DNA of 64,000 bases from Streptomyces albireticuli. Lineage in GTDB: Bacteria > Actinomycetota > Actinomycetes > Streptomycetales > Streptomycetaceae. Position numbers and translations under genes: made by a program. How positions within the stretch are numbered: position 1 is the first letter of the stretch; the number at the start of each line of letters is the position of its first letter. Location: the NCBI RefSeq assembly GCF_021228125.1, contig NZ_JAJQQS010000010.1:186001-250000 (forward strand), in the 5' to 3' direction. Of this stretch, positions 25,558 to 33,707 are shown piece after piece. The notes below the pieces were generated by a model. That model did no database searches, was not told where the DNA came from, and was given only the letters and a program-made list of their open reading frames with translations.

Positions 25558-26556
25558 TCACGCCGATTGCGCCGCCACTCGGGCCACCGAGGGAACCATC
25601 TGCCACAGCTGGTCCCTGGTGCCGGAGTCGGTCCACTGATCCGTCTCCGCTCCCTCGTCCGAGCTCACGGCCTTGATTCCCAGGAGTTTCGCGCTGTTCA
25701 CATTGACGAGGGTGTGGAACCCGGTGCCCTGCGGCCGTGCCAGCCACGCCTGTTCGGTACCACCCTCGCAGGCCGCCTGGACGCCGCGGGCGCCGTTCTC
25801 GGTGCTCGCGCCCTCGATGGACAGGCACTTCCCCGTGTACACGTTGGCCAGCGTGACGGCGCCGCCCGCGGCGGTGCCGACCTGCCACTTCTGCTCCAGT
25901 GCCGTGCCGGAGCAGGTCAGCTGGACGACCTTCGCCCCGTCGTCCGGGCTCCGCCCTTCGATCCCCAGGCACTTACCGCTGTGGGCGTTGACGAGCGTCG
26001 TCTCCCGCACCGGGTCGGACCGCTGGACGAACTCGGCACCCGGCTGGCGCGCGCAGTCCCACTGCCGCAGCGGCGCCCCGTCCTCCAGCGAGGAGCCGGT
26101 GACCTCGACGCACTTGCGCGGGGACGCGGTCGCGGGCTGGAGCCAGGCGTTGTCCCCGGCGTCCGCCAGGCCGAAGTCGGCTCCCGGCCTGCCCTCGCAG
26201 TTCCCCTGCCGGATCGCGGCGCCGTTCACCGGGCTGGAGTTCTCCACCTCGAGGCACTTGCCGCTGTAGACGTTGACGATGTTGACGGTTCCCCCACCGG
26301 CCTCGGACGCCCGGAGGTACCACAGGGCCCGTGGGCTCCCGACGCAGCGCTGCTGCCGTACGGCCTCCCCCTCCGCCGCGGAGGCGACCTCCAGGCACTT
26401 GCCGCTGTGCGCGGCCAGGATGTTGACCTCCTGCCGCGGGGCGGCCCGCGCCACGGTGGTGTACCCGGGCACGAGAGCGAGCAGCACCGTGACGGCCAGG
26501 AGCGTGACGAGCGCGCGCGACCGGGCGGCGAGCCGGGTCGGGGAGAGTGACGGCAT
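25558..26556 (-). CDS. Secreted ricin-type beta-trefoil lectin
   Basis: A 332-residue exported protein: signal peptide with hydrophobic core ALVTLLAVTVLLALVPGYTTV and cleavage near ARA, then two beta-trefoil halves built from ~45-residue repeats. Repeats show HSGKCLEV, YSGKCLEV, HSGKCLGI and YTGKCLSI, with QxW-type ends (QKW, QAW, QLW). Cys pairs recur in each repeat. No catalytic domain is attached, so this is a lone carbohydrate-binding (CBM13-like) protein, probably binding galactose- or xylose-type glycans outside the cell. It is the last of four adjacent secreted-protein genes; its ATG lies 29 bp after the stop of the peptidoglycan-binding gene. Confidence 0.9.
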   Translation of the reverse strand: MPSLSPTRLAARSRALVTLLAVTVLLALVPGYTTVARAAPRQEVNILAAHSGKCLEVASAAEGEAVRQQRCVGSPRALWYLRASEAGGGTVNIVNVYSGKCLEVENSSPVNGAAIRQGNCEGRPGADFGLADAGDNAWLQPATASPRKCVEVTGSSLEDGAPLRQWDCARQPGAEFVQRSDPVRETTLVNAHSGKCLGIEGRSPDDGAKVVQLTCSGTALEQKWQVGTAAGGAVTLANVYTGKCLSIEGASTENGARGVQAACEGGTEQAWLARPQGTGFHTLVNVNSAKLLGIKAVSSDEGAETDQWTDSGTRDQLWQMVPSVARVAAQSA

Positions 26557-26585
26557 GGCGGGCCCCCTGCTCGGCGGGAAAGGAG

Positions 26586-27014
26586 TCAAGGATGCAGGGC
26601 GGCCCACGTGGCGGCGTCGACGACACCGGTCACCGCGAGGCTGAACTGCCTCTGGAGGGTCTTCACCGACGCCTCGGTGACCTCTTCGAACACGCCGTTC
26701 ACAGTGACGTTCTGGAACCGGTACACCTCGTTGAGGATGCACTGGAGGTGACGTACGGCCTCGCCCGTACTCCCCTTCCGCAAGGAGGGGTGGCCGCCCA
26801 GGAACATGCACAGGCGCCATTCGGCGACGGTCGTGGCGGAGCCGACGGCGGCAGCGGTGGTGGCGGCCGTGGCGGTGACGGTCAGGGCGGCGGCCGCGAG
26901 CAGCGCTGCCGCGAGTCGGTGACGGCCCGGTCTCAGCCTCGGTCGAGGTCTCGGTGCCGATACCGTTCTTGGTGCCGGTGCCGATCTTGGCGCCGGCGCC
27001 GATGTCGATCCCAT
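26586..27014 (-). CDS. Exported peptidoglycan-binding (PGB-1) protein
   Basis: A 142-residue protein. An unusually long, Pro/Arg-rich N-terminus (about 33 residues) precedes a hydrophobic Ala-rich stretch (~33-58), so it is exported or anchored. The remainder contains a PG_binding_1 domain: LRKGSTGEAVRHLQCILNEV, VNGVFEEVTEASVKTLQRQF and VTGVVDAATWAAL. This domain binds cell-wall peptidoglycan, usually attached to a hydrolase; none is present here. A purine-rich site is just upstream of the ATG. The gene lies between a Cys/Trp secreted protein and the lectin, in the same direction. Confidence 0.85.
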   Translation of the reverse strand: MGSTSAPAPRSAPAPRTVSAPRPRPRLRPGRHRLAAALLAAAALTVTATAATTAAAVGSATTVAEWRLCMFLGGHPSLRKGSTGEAVRHLQCILNEVYRFQNVTVNGVFEEVTEASVKTLQRQFSLAVTGVVDAATWAALHP

Positions 27015-27056
27015 GGCCCTCTCTCCCCTTCCCGCTCCCGCCGGACGCCACGCCCC

Positions 27057-27533
27057 TCAGACCCACGGGCAGTTCGGCAGCCCCGGGAACGGATGCGCCA
27101 CCCCCGCGGGCACCTTCACCACCTCGCCCGGCACCGCACCCCACCCCTTGATCCTGGGCAGATCGGCCACTTGATCGCCTTGCACGTAGTACCAGACGCT
27201 GTTCCCCTTCGTGTCCTTCGGTCCGAAGGTGTAGCACGTGAACCACGAGGGGGACAGCTTGAGCCAGCCGGTGAGCACGGCGCCGAAGTCCGCCTTGCCG
27301 TAGACGTCCGAGGGCTCGTTGTCGCAGTACAGCGCCTTGTCGAAGACATTGCCGATGGCGTCCCGCAGGACGATCCCCGTCCGGATCCCGCAGACGCCCG
27401 CTGCCGCCGCCGGCGGCGCGGGGCCGAGCAGCACGGACCCGGACACCAGCGCGCCCGCCACGGCCGCGCCCAAGGCGCCACGACCGCGCCGCCGGGAGCG
27501 GAGGACCGGGGCGGCCGACGAGTCCCGTCTCAA
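27057..27533 (-). CDS. Secreted Cys/Trp protein, paralogue A (unknown function)
   Basis: A 158-residue exported protein starting at TTG 27533, supported by AGAGGAG six bases upstream. Signal peptide: Arg-rich, then ALGAAVAGALVSGSVLLG, with cleavage near PPAAAA. The mature ~112 residues share a pattern with the neighbour at 27573-28046: LSPSWFTCYTFG, then WYYVQGDQV, KGWG and a C-terminal HPFPGLPNCPW. Cys are at matching positions, presumably disulfides. I do not know the family. The compact all-beta look suggests a small binding or inhibitor fold, but that is a guess. Confidence 0.75.
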   Translation of the reverse strand: MRRDSSAAPVLRSRRRGRGALGAAVAGALVSGSVLLGPAPPAAAAGVCGIRTGIVLRDAIGNVFDKALYCDNEPSDVYGKADFGAVLTGWLKLSPSWFTCYTFGPKDTKGNSVWYYVQGDQVADLPRIKGWGAVPGEVVKVPAGVAHPFPGLPNCPWV

Positions 27534-27572
27534 GCGAAGCTCCTCTCGCGTCCCGCGAAGCGGGGGCGGCCC

Positions 27573-28046
27573 TCACCGAGGCGCGGGGGACGAGGAGCCG
27601 TCGGTCCAGGGGCACTCGGGCATGCCCGCGACCGGGTGCTTCGGCGCCTTGACCGCGACCGCCGGCATATAGCCCCACGCCTTCGACGCCGGGCTCGCCA
27701 GCACCCGGTCGCCCTGCGTGTAGTACCAGCGGTCGTCACCGAGGTAGTCGCTGCCCTTCTTCCAGCAGACCAGCCAGCCGGGGGAGAACTCCATGCGCCC
27801 GATGACCGCGCTGGTGGAGCGCGACTGGATGCGTATCCACCCGGGCTCCAGCTCGCACCAGAAGTCGCCGGTGAAGTTCCTCCCGGTCCAGTCCACATGC
27901 GCTTCGGCGGGACGCGCCCGGCACGGCGGCGGCTCGGCGGCGGACGCCCGCGCCGGTACCGCCAGGGTCAGCGCCGCGGTGGTCACGGCCACGGCGACCG
28001 CGCACCGGCGCGGCAGGCGGACGAAGCCTCCGGGCAAGGCGCTCAC
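27573..28046 (-). CDS. Secreted Cys/Trp protein, paralogue B (unknown function)
   Basis: A 157-residue exported protein starting at GTG 28046, right after an AGGGGGG site; the open frame upstream lacks any signal-like sequence. Signal peptide core AVAVAVTTAALTLAVPARASA. The mature protein aligns with paralogue A (27057-27533): FSPGWLVCWKKG against LSPSWFTCYTFG, RWYYTQGDRV against VWYYVQGDQV, and HPVAGMPECPW against HPFPGLPNCPW. The pair probably arose by tandem duplication. This gene heads the row of four secreted-protein genes, each separated by 29-42 bp, so an operon is likely. Function unknown. Confidence 0.75.
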   Translation of the reverse strand: MSALPGGFVRLPRRCAVAVAVTTAALTLAVPARASAAEPPPCRARPAEAHVDWTGRNFTGDFWCELEPGWIRIQSRSTSAVIGRMEFSPGWLVCWKKGSDYLGDDRWYYTQGDRVLASPASKAWGYMPAVAVKAPKHPVAGMPECPWTDGSSSPAPR

Positions 28047-28299
28047 CCCCCCTGTCGGAACCACTGGGCGGACAAGGTGCCCGGGCCGGCGGTGCGGCCG
28101 GTCCCGTGCGTCGGAGTATCGGGCCGCTCCCGGCTGCGCGTTAAGCGATTTTCGGCCGCGCCCCGCCGCGGCGGCCCGCCGGGGCGCCGTCGTCCCAGGT
28201 CGCCCGCGCCCGTGGGCTCGTCCCGCCCGGGGAAATGACCGAGACCCGGAGGTCCGTGCCCCGGCCCGTCGACGGGCTTGCACCGGCGGCCGTGCCGGG

Positions 28300-28818
28300 A
28301 TGACGATGCACTCCGTGATCCGTCAAGCCAGAAGAGAAGAGATCCCGCGGCTGCGGGACATCGAGCGGGCCGCCGGAAGGCTGTTCTCCGAGATCGACAT
28401 GACAGCGGTCGCGGAGGACGAGCCGCCGTCCCCGGAAGTGCTCCGGCAGTACATCGACGCCGACCGCGCCTGGGTGCACACGGACGACCGGGACGTCGCC
28501 GTCGGCTATGTCGTCGTCGACCTCGTCGACGGCTGCGCGCACATCGAGCAGATCTCCGTGGACCCCGCGCACGGCCGGCGGCGCGTCGGCGCGGGCCTCA
28601 TCGAACACGTCGGCGGCTGGGCGAAGGAGCGCGGTGCCCCGGCGCTCACCCTGACGACGTTCACCGAGGTGGCGTGGAACGGCCCGTACTACGAGCGGTG
28701 CGGCTTCGGCCCCGTCCCGGACGCGGAGCTCACCCCTGGCCTCCGCGAGATCCGCGAGGCGGAGGCGGCCCACGGACTGGACCGCTGGCCCCGGGTCTGT
28801 ATGCGCCGGGCGCTGTAG
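28300..28818 (+). CDS. GNAT-family N-acetyltransferase
   Basis: A 172-residue GNAT protein starting at ATG 28300; a second ATG follows 6 bases later. MHSVIRQARREEIPRLRDIERAAG is the typical first strand and helix. VDGCAHIEQISVDPAHGRRRVGAGLIEHVGGWA is the acetyl-CoA-binding strand, loop and helix. YYERCGFGPVPD is the late motif with the general-acid Tyr. It resembles the single-domain acetyltransferases of small molecules or toxin-like amines common in actinobacteria. It is divergent from the secreted-protein operon. Acceptor unknown. Confidence 0.88.
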   Translation: MTMHSVIRQARREEIPRLRDIERAAGRLFSEIDMTAVAEDEPPSPEVLRQYIDADRAWVHTDDRDVAVGYVVVDLVDGCAHIEQISVDPAHGRRRVGAGLIEHVGGWAKERGAPALTLTTFTEVAWNGPYYERCGFGPVPDAELTPGLREIREAEAAHGLDRWPRVCMRRAL

Positions 28819-29021
28819 CCCGCACGCCGCCCCGGACGTTCCGGGTGCCGGGTGGCCGGTCCGCCCCGTCCGAGCCGCCCGGCCCCGGGCGCTCCCGTAC
28901 GTACCGGAGCGCGGCGCCGGACGCGCCCGATCGTGTGGTCGCCGTCCCCGCCCGGTGGTGCGGCCCCGGTGCGCGCGGTCACTCTGCGACCGTTGCGGCC
29001 AGTGGCCGGGCCGTCCGGCCG

Positions 29022-29063
29022 GACCGGCGACCGGCGACCGGCGACCGGCGACCGGCGACCGGC
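29022..29063. repeat. 7-bp tandem repeat, six units, before the DMT gene
   Basis: Six perfect copies of GACCGGC end 25 bp upstream of the transporter's ATG, within a 270-bp non-coding gap (28819-29088). The tract could cause length variation in the leader or promoter. It also looks like the short direct repeats SARPs bind, but the 7-bp spacing does not match the usual 11-bp spacing. Confidence 0.8.
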
Positions 29064-29088
29064 ACCCCGGAACTCGAGGAACCGACCC

Positions 29089-29973
29089 ATGGCCCTGTTC
29101 TCCGCGCTGTTCGCCCTGCTGGCGGCCGTGGGCAACGCCACGGGGACGGTGCTCCAGCGCGTGGCGGCGCGGACCGTGCCGCCGGGCGACGCCTTCAGCG
29201 TGCGGCTCGTCCGGCATCTGCTGCGCAGCCCGGCGTGGCTCGGCGGCGTCGCCGTGATCGTCGGCGCGGCGGCGTGCCAGGCGCTGGCCCTGACGCTCGG
29301 TTCGCTGTCGCTCGTCCAGCCGCTCCTCGTGCTCGAACTCCCCTTCACCCTCCTCATCGCCGGTGCGCTGGCCCGGCGGCGGCTGCCGGCGGCCGGCTGG
29401 GCGGCGTCCGTCATGGTCGCCGCCGGGCTCGGCCTGGCGCTGGCGGCGGCCGCGCCGGGCGGCGGGCGCGCCACCGCCTCCCCCGGCCTGTGGGCGCTGA
29501 CCCTGTTCGCCACCGCCGGTGCCATGGCGCTCTGTGTGCTGGCCGCCCTGCCCCGGCCGCGCGGCAGGGCGCGCGCGGCCCTGTTCAGCTCCGCCTCCGC
29601 GATCGGCTACGCCCTGACGGCCACGCTGATGAAGTCCGCCACGGGTGTCTTCGAGCGGGACGGCGCCGGGGCCTTCCTCACCGCCTGGCAGACCTACGCG
29701 TTCGTGGCCGCCGGTGCGTGCGCGCTCTTCCTCCTGGCCAACGCCATGGAGTCCGGCCCGCTGGTGGCCTCCCAGCCGGCCCTCACGCTGGGCGAGGGGC
29801 TGGTCAGCCTGGCCCTCGGCATCCTGGTGTACGGGGAGCGGGTGCGGGCGGGGTGGTGGCTGGTGCCGGAGGGGGTGGGGGCGGTGCTGGTGACGTGGGG
29901 GGTGCTGATTCTGCCTCGGGTGGATGTGGAGGGTGAGGGGGAGCGGGCGGCTCAGCCGACGAACGAGCCGTAG
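29089..29973 (+). CDS. DMT-superfamily (EamA-like) transporter
   Basis: A 294-residue membrane protein with nine or ten hydrophobic segments in two similar halves: ALFSALFALLAAVGNATGTV, GVAVIVGAAACQALALTLG, LVQPLLVLELPFTLLIAG and so on. This is the drug/metabolite transporter layout. Family members export small metabolites or amino-acid derivatives by proton exchange. The ATG follows GAGGA by 9 bases. The tail after the last helix is acidic and soluble. It is a single gene that converges on the D-threonine-aldolase-like gene, with a long nested palindrome between. Cargo unknown. Confidence 0.82.
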   Translation: MALFSALFALLAAVGNATGTVLQRVAARTVPPGDAFSVRLVRHLLRSPAWLGGVAVIVGAAACQALALTLGSLSLVQPLLVLELPFTLLIAGALARRRLPAAGWAASVMVAAGLGLALAAAAPGGGRATASPGLWALTLFATAGAMALCVLAALPRPRGRARAALFSSASAIGYALTATLMKSATGVFERDGAGAFLTAWQTYAFVAAGACALFLLANAMESGPLVASQPALTLGEGLVSLALGILVYGERVRAGWWLVPEGVGAVLVTWGVLILPRVDVEGEGERAAQPTNEP

Positions 29974-30010
29974 CGAGCACGGGCATACGGCCCGGGCGCC
30001 TGCGGCGGGC

Positions 30011-30138
30011 TTTGTCCCCTACCCGCCCCTTCCCGAACCGGGGCTCCGCCCCGGACCCCGGTCCTCAAGCGCCGGACGGGCTGATTTCAGCCCGTCCGGC
30101 GCTTGAGGACATTCGGGAAGGGGCGGGTAGGGGACAAA
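30011..30138. repeat. Nested long palindrome at a convergent junction
   Basis: Outer arms of 27 bp (30011-30037 and 30112-30138) match perfectly. Inside, 24-bp arms (30061-30084 and 30087-30110) also match perfectly around a TT loop, with a further small GC hairpin at about 30038-30060. Related cores occur at 18156-18187 and 42402-42432, always between convergent genes. It should fold as a bidirectional terminator. Confidence 0.9.
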
Positions 30139-30174
30139 GCCCCGCGCAGCGGCACCCCACCCGCACCGCACCCG

Positions 30175-31314
30175 CTAGCGGAACCGCGGGTGCCACACCT
30201 CCCGGAACGTCCCCTCCTCGTCGACGACCGTGATGTCCGGCCACTTGTCGAAGGCCGAGCACGGGTGTGAGATCCCGAGGTCGACCTCGTCGCCCACGCG
30301 CAGGTCGTGCGCGTCGGTGAGCGTCAGGTGGTGGTCGAAGATCTGGACGGCCGTGCCGGTCGTGGCGCGGAACGGGGCACCCGGGGTACGGGCGCCGAGG
30401 AGGACGGGCAGGCCGGCGTCGTAGGGCAATTCGCGTTTGCCGGCGCCGAGGACGGCGCGTCCCGGCTCGGGGGTGGAGAGGACGACCGCGCGGACGGTCA
30501 GCGCGCCCTCCAGCCCGGGGAAGGGTGTCACCTGCCGGTATGTGCCGTGGTCGTGGGTGACGTAGCAGCCGGAGCGCAGGACGAACACCGGTGCCGGGCC
30601 GTCCGGGCGCGCGGAGAGCTCGCGGTACGCCTCGACGGCCCGGTCGGGGAACGCGGAGCCGCCCATGCTGAGGACGGGCCGCCCGGAGCGGATCAGCGGG
30701 GCCAGGCCGTGGAGGACCTCGGCCGTCCGGCGGCAGTGCGCGTCGACGTCGGCGAGGGTGTCCGTGTCCCGGCGGTTGGGGCGGACGCCCTCGTAGCCGG
30801 CGACACCGGCCAGCAGCAGTCCCGGTGCGGCGTCGGGGTCGGCGACGGCCTCGCCGAGGGCGTGGGCCTCCGCGGGTTCCCGGACGCCGGTCCGCCCCTC
30901 CGGTGTGCCCACGTCGATCAGGATCCGGAGGGGGTTGGCGGCGCCGCGCAGCGCCGAACGGGCGAGGCCGAGGCCCGCGTGGGAGTCGACGAGGCAGTAC
31001 AGCTCCAGGTCCGGCACGGTGTCGAGCCACTGCCGCAGGGTGGTGAGGTCGGCGTCGCGCACCACCTCGTTGGCGATCAGGACGCGGCGGATCCCCCACT
31101 CCACGGCGATGCCGGCCTGCCGCACGGTGGCGACCGTGACGCCCCAGGCGCCGGCGGCCAGCTGCCGTTCCACGATCGGGCGGGTCATGGTCGTCTTGAT
31201 GTGCGGGGCCAGCTCGACGCCCTGCTCACGGCACCAGGCGGCCATGAGCTCCACGTTGTGTTCCAGCGCGCGCAGGTTCAGCCGCAGCTCGGGCAGCACG
31301 GGGTCGTGGTTCAT
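30175..31314 (-). CDS. D-threonine aldolase / D-serine dehydratase-like PLP enzyme
   Basis: A 379-residue fold-type III PLP enzyme. The ATG at 31314 follows GGAGG, 9 bases away; the frame extends upstream without one. The alanine-racemase-like barrel begins with LRLNLRALEHNV, and the PLP Lys lies in LAPHIKTTM. GVTVATVRQA and ILIDVGTPEGRTGV are further barrel motifs. The C-terminal beta domain ends with GISHPCSAFDKW, where relatives place the metal-binding His and Cys. Relatives cleave D-threonine to glycine and acetaldehyde or dehydrate D-serine; which applies here is open. The divergent XRE-cupin regulator probably controls it through the operator at 31352-31379. Confidence 0.88.
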   Translation of the reverse strand: MNHDPVLPELRLNLRALEHNVELMAAWCREQGVELAPHIKTTMTRPIVERQLAAGAWGVTVATVRQAGIAVEWGIRRVLIANEVVRDADLTTLRQWLDTVPDLELYCLVDSHAGLGLARSALRGAANPLRILIDVGTPEGRTGVREPAEAHALGEAVADPDAAPGLLLAGVAGYEGVRPNRRDTDTLADVDAHCRRTAEVLHGLAPLIRSGRPVLSMGGSAFPDRAVEAYRELSARPDGPAPVFVLRSGCYVTHDHGTYRQVTPFPGLEGALTVRAVVLSTPEPGRAVLGAGKRELPYDAGLPVLLGARTPGAPFRATTGTAVQIFDHHLTLTDAHDLRVGDEVDLGISHPCSAFDKWPDITVVDEEGTFREVWHPRFR

Positions 31315-31351
31315 GGGGCCTCCGGACGTACGTTCACGTGTGCTCTGCGCG

Positions 31352-31379
31352 TGCTCTATATCGGATGGAGCGTAGAGCA
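31352..31379. promoter_or_regulatory. Candidate operator TGCTCTA-N14-TAGAGCA
   Basis: A perfect 7-bp inverted repeat (31352-31358 and 31373-31379) sits in an AT-rich patch between the divergent D-threonine-aldolase-like and XRE-cupin genes. A third half-site, GTGCTCT at 31340-31346, adds a direct repeat. Placement fits autoregulation and control of both genes. Confidence 0.5.
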
Positions 31380-31470
31380 TCCTCGACATCGGACGTCCAC
31401 TATGCTGGATGCGGCATCTTTTTTACTAGATATTCCCGTAGGCGAAATCCGTAGACGAAAGAGGGTCCGG

Positions 31471-32055
31471 GTGACCACCGACGACCACCGGTCCACCCCC
31501 GGCCGGGAGGCCGGGATCGGCGGGCACCTCCGCCGCGCGCGCCTGGAGAAGGGCTACACCCTGGAGCGGCTCGCCGAGCTGACCGGCCTGTCGCGCAGCT
31601 ACCTCAGCAACGTCGAGCGCGACGTCAACAGCCCCACCATCAACACGCTGCGCACGATCGTCGACGCCCTGGGCGTCTCCCTCAGCCGCCTCTTCCGGGA
31701 GATCGACGGCGAGCGGCGCGTGGTGACCCGGCCCGACCAGCGGGTGGAGCTCACCCGCGCCGGAGTGGAGGGCGTCACCTACACCCTGCTCAACCCCGAC
31801 CCCGTCGGCCGCCTGGAGATGATGCTCCTGGAGGTGGCGCCGGGGGCGTCCTCCGGGGACCGCCCCCACACCCACGCGGGCGAGGAGGTCGGCCTCCTGC
31901 TCAGCGGCGAGCTCGACTACTGGGTCGACGGCGTCCACTACCACCTGACGCCCGGCGACACCGTCAGCTTCGAGTCCACCACCCCGCACCGCTACCACAA
32001 CCCGGGCGCGGTCCCGGCGGTCTGCGTCTGGTCGGAGACTCCGCCCGGCTTCTGA
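31471..32055 (+). CDS. XRE-family regulator with C-terminal cupin
   Basis: A 194-residue two-domain regulator. The GTG at 31471 follows AGAGGG; an in-frame ATG at 31402 is possible but falls in the promoter region. Residues ~15-75 are an HTH_XRE domain: LRRARLEKGYTLERLAELTG, SRSYLSNVERDVNSPTINTL. Residues ~110-190 are a cupin_2 barrel with HTHAGEEVGLLLSGE and PGDTVSFESTTPHRYHN, carrying the usual His/Glu/His metal-site residues. Such regulators sense small amino-acid or amine ligands in the cupin. It is divergent from the PLP enzyme gene, which it likely regulates in response to a D-amino acid or related compound. Only 15 bp separate its stop from the convergent S41 gene. Confidence 0.9.
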   Translation: MTTDDHRSTPGREAGIGGHLRRARLEKGYTLERLAELTGLSRSYLSNVERDVNSPTINTLRTIVDALGVSLSRLFREIDGERRVVTRPDQRVELTRAGVEGVTYTLLNPDPVGRLEMMLLEVAPGASSGDRPHTHAGEEVGLLLSGELDYWVDGVHYHLTPGDTVSFESTTPHRYHNPGAVPAVCVWSETPPGF

Positions 32056-32070
32056 ACACCGGCTCCGCCG

Positions 32071-33498
32071 CTATGCCTTCCGGCCCCGCAGCACCTCCAC
32101 GGCCTTGTCGAAGGCCGAGTCACGGCCGGCCTCGAACTCCTCCTCGGTGAAGACCGGCACCTCCATGCGGGCGCTCGGCGGGATGCCGGGCCCGTCGTAG
32201 GACCGGCCCGAGCGGTTCAGGAACTCCTCGTTGGGCAGCCAGGCGGCCATGCCGTCGGGCAGGACGCGCGTCATGACGTCCGAGAACACGCCCTGTGTGT
32301 GCTGCCCGATCCGGACCGTCCCGCCCGGCCGGTCCATGAGGGCCTGGGTGAAGGTCTCACCGGCGCTGACGGTGGAGCCGCCGATCAGCACGGCGACCGG
32401 ACCGGTGTACCGGGGCGCCTTCGCCGGGTTGACGTACAGCGGCTGCGGGCGGGTGTGCCGGGTCGCGTCGGCGGGGTCGTTGCGGGCCCGCTTGGAGTAG
32501 GCGAGGTACGGGGTGTCGGTGAGCCGCCCGGCGATGCGCAGCCCCATGGCGTCGGAACCGCCGCCGTTGATCCGCAGATCGATGATCAGACCGCGCAGGT
32601 CCTTGACTCGTTCGCGGGTGAACACCGCGTCCAGCGCCCGGTCCAGCTCGGCCAGCTGGGTGGCGTACGGCGCGCCCTCCGCCGCGTAGCCGCCGAATCC
32701 GGAGACGCGCAGATAGCCCTGTCCGCCGGGCAGGTCGGCGTAGGTGATCCGGCCGTTGGCGAACTCGTGCGTCTTCCGCCCCTTGAGGTCGCGTTCCAGG
32801 ATGTGCTTCTTGGCGCGCTCGTCCAGGTCCGGGCCGGGCATCTCCGTGCCGGGGCGTGTCCGAGCGAAGATCTTCTTTCCGTCCTGGACGGCGACGTGCG
32901 CGTCGTTCAGCGGCGCAACCATCTCGCCGAACAGCGTGAACAGTTCGTCCTTGGGCGTGTCGACGCGCACCTTCGGGCGGTACCTGTCGCGCACCTTGTG
33001 CCAGTCGACGCCCTTGGCGGCGAAGAAGGGGTAGTTCTCCTCGAAGGACTGCCAGAAGACGTCGAAGGAGGCGAGCGAGTCCTTGGGATCCGCCTGGCGC
33101 CCGCAGGACTCGGGGAGCGCCGCCGTGCGCCGCAGCTCGCGGTCGCCGACCGCGCCGTCCGCGTGCAGGGTGGCCCGGTCACCGCCCGGCCGGGCGCGCA
33201 CCGTGAGGACGACCCCGTCACCGGTGGTGTAGGACACGGCCGGTCCGGTGCCGGTGCCGGTCCGCTCGGCCGAGTCGCTCTTCATACAGCTCACGGCGGT
33301 GGTCTGGTACTCCTGGAGGTGTCCGTCCGCGAGGACCAGCACGGTGCCGTAGCCGTCCATGCGCCAGACGCCGTCGGTGGCCGGGCGCGGGGCGGCGGGG
33401 GCCGCCGTGGCACCGGTGGCGGTCAGTACGGTCCCGCCGGCGAGGGCCAGCGCCATGACCGCGGTGACGGCCTTGGCCGGTGAACTCTTGCGTCGCAC
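32071..33498 (-). CDS. Secreted S41-family serine peptidase (tricorn/CTP-like)
   Basis: A 475-residue exported protein beginning at GTG 33498 behind GGAAGGA. The signal peptide runs through AVTAVMALALAGGTVLTATGATA to AAPAA. An N-terminal ~100-residue lipocalin-like domain (WRMDGYGTVLVLADG) leads to a helical part (FDVFWQSFEENYPFFAAKGVDWHKV). The C-terminal S41 core has YLRVSGFGGY, LIIDLRINGGGSDAMGLRIAGRL and GGSTVSAGETFTQALMD, where the Ser before AGE is the nucleophile. It should cut peptides outside the cell or at the wall. The regulator to its left is convergent. No partner is apparent. Confidence 0.88.
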   Translation of the reverse strand: MRRKSSPAKAVTAVMALALAGGTVLTATGATAAPAAPRPATDGVWRMDGYGTVLVLADGHLQEYQTTAVSCMKSDSAERTGTGTGPAVSYTTGDGVVLTVRARPGGDRATLHADGAVGDRELRRTAALPESCGRQADPKDSLASFDVFWQSFEENYPFFAAKGVDWHKVRDRYRPKVRVDTPKDELFTLFGEMVAPLNDAHVAVQDGKKIFARTRPGTEMPGPDLDERAKKHILERDLKGRKTHEFANGRITYADLPGGQGYLRVSGFGGYAAEGAPYATQLAELDRALDAVFTRERVKDLRGLIIDLRINGGGSDAMGLRIAGRLTDTPYLAYSKRARNDPADATRHTRPQPLYVNPAKAPRYTGPVAVLIGGSTVSAGETFTQALMDRPGGTVRIGQHTQGVFSDVMTRVLPDGMAAWLPNEEFLNRSGRSYDGPGIPPSARMEVPVFTEEEFEAGRDSAFDKAVEVLRGRKA

Positions 33499-33602
33499 GA
33501 TCTGTCCTTCCCTGTACGTGACACGGCACGTCACGTTCTCCGTGGGATCCACGATCGCGGGAGCGCCCCGGCCGGGGACATCCGGCTGCCCGGCCGATCC
33601 GT

Positions 33603-33618
33603 GGGGGGATATCCCCCC
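33603..33618. promoter_or_regulatory. 16-bp perfect palindrome upstream of the S41 gene
   Basis: Six G, ATAT, six C form a perfect 16-bp palindrome about 105 bp upstream of the S41 peptidase GTG. It could be an operator or a structural element. It is the clearest feature of the 254-bp gap 33499-33752, which otherwise holds the hairpin at 33708-33729. Confidence 0.4.
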
Positions 33619-33707
33619 GTACCGGTAGCACCCTGGTACGGGTGCCCCGGCGGGGCCGGGAGCGCGTCCCTCACGGCGGAGGAAGCCGGCACCGGCCGGA
33701 CCCGCGG

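Noticed and set aside
29022..29063. SARP-binding direct repeats
   Set aside because: The units are 7 bp apart, not the roughly 11-bp spacing of known SARP sites, and the tract is perfect and downstream-proximal like a slippage repeat.
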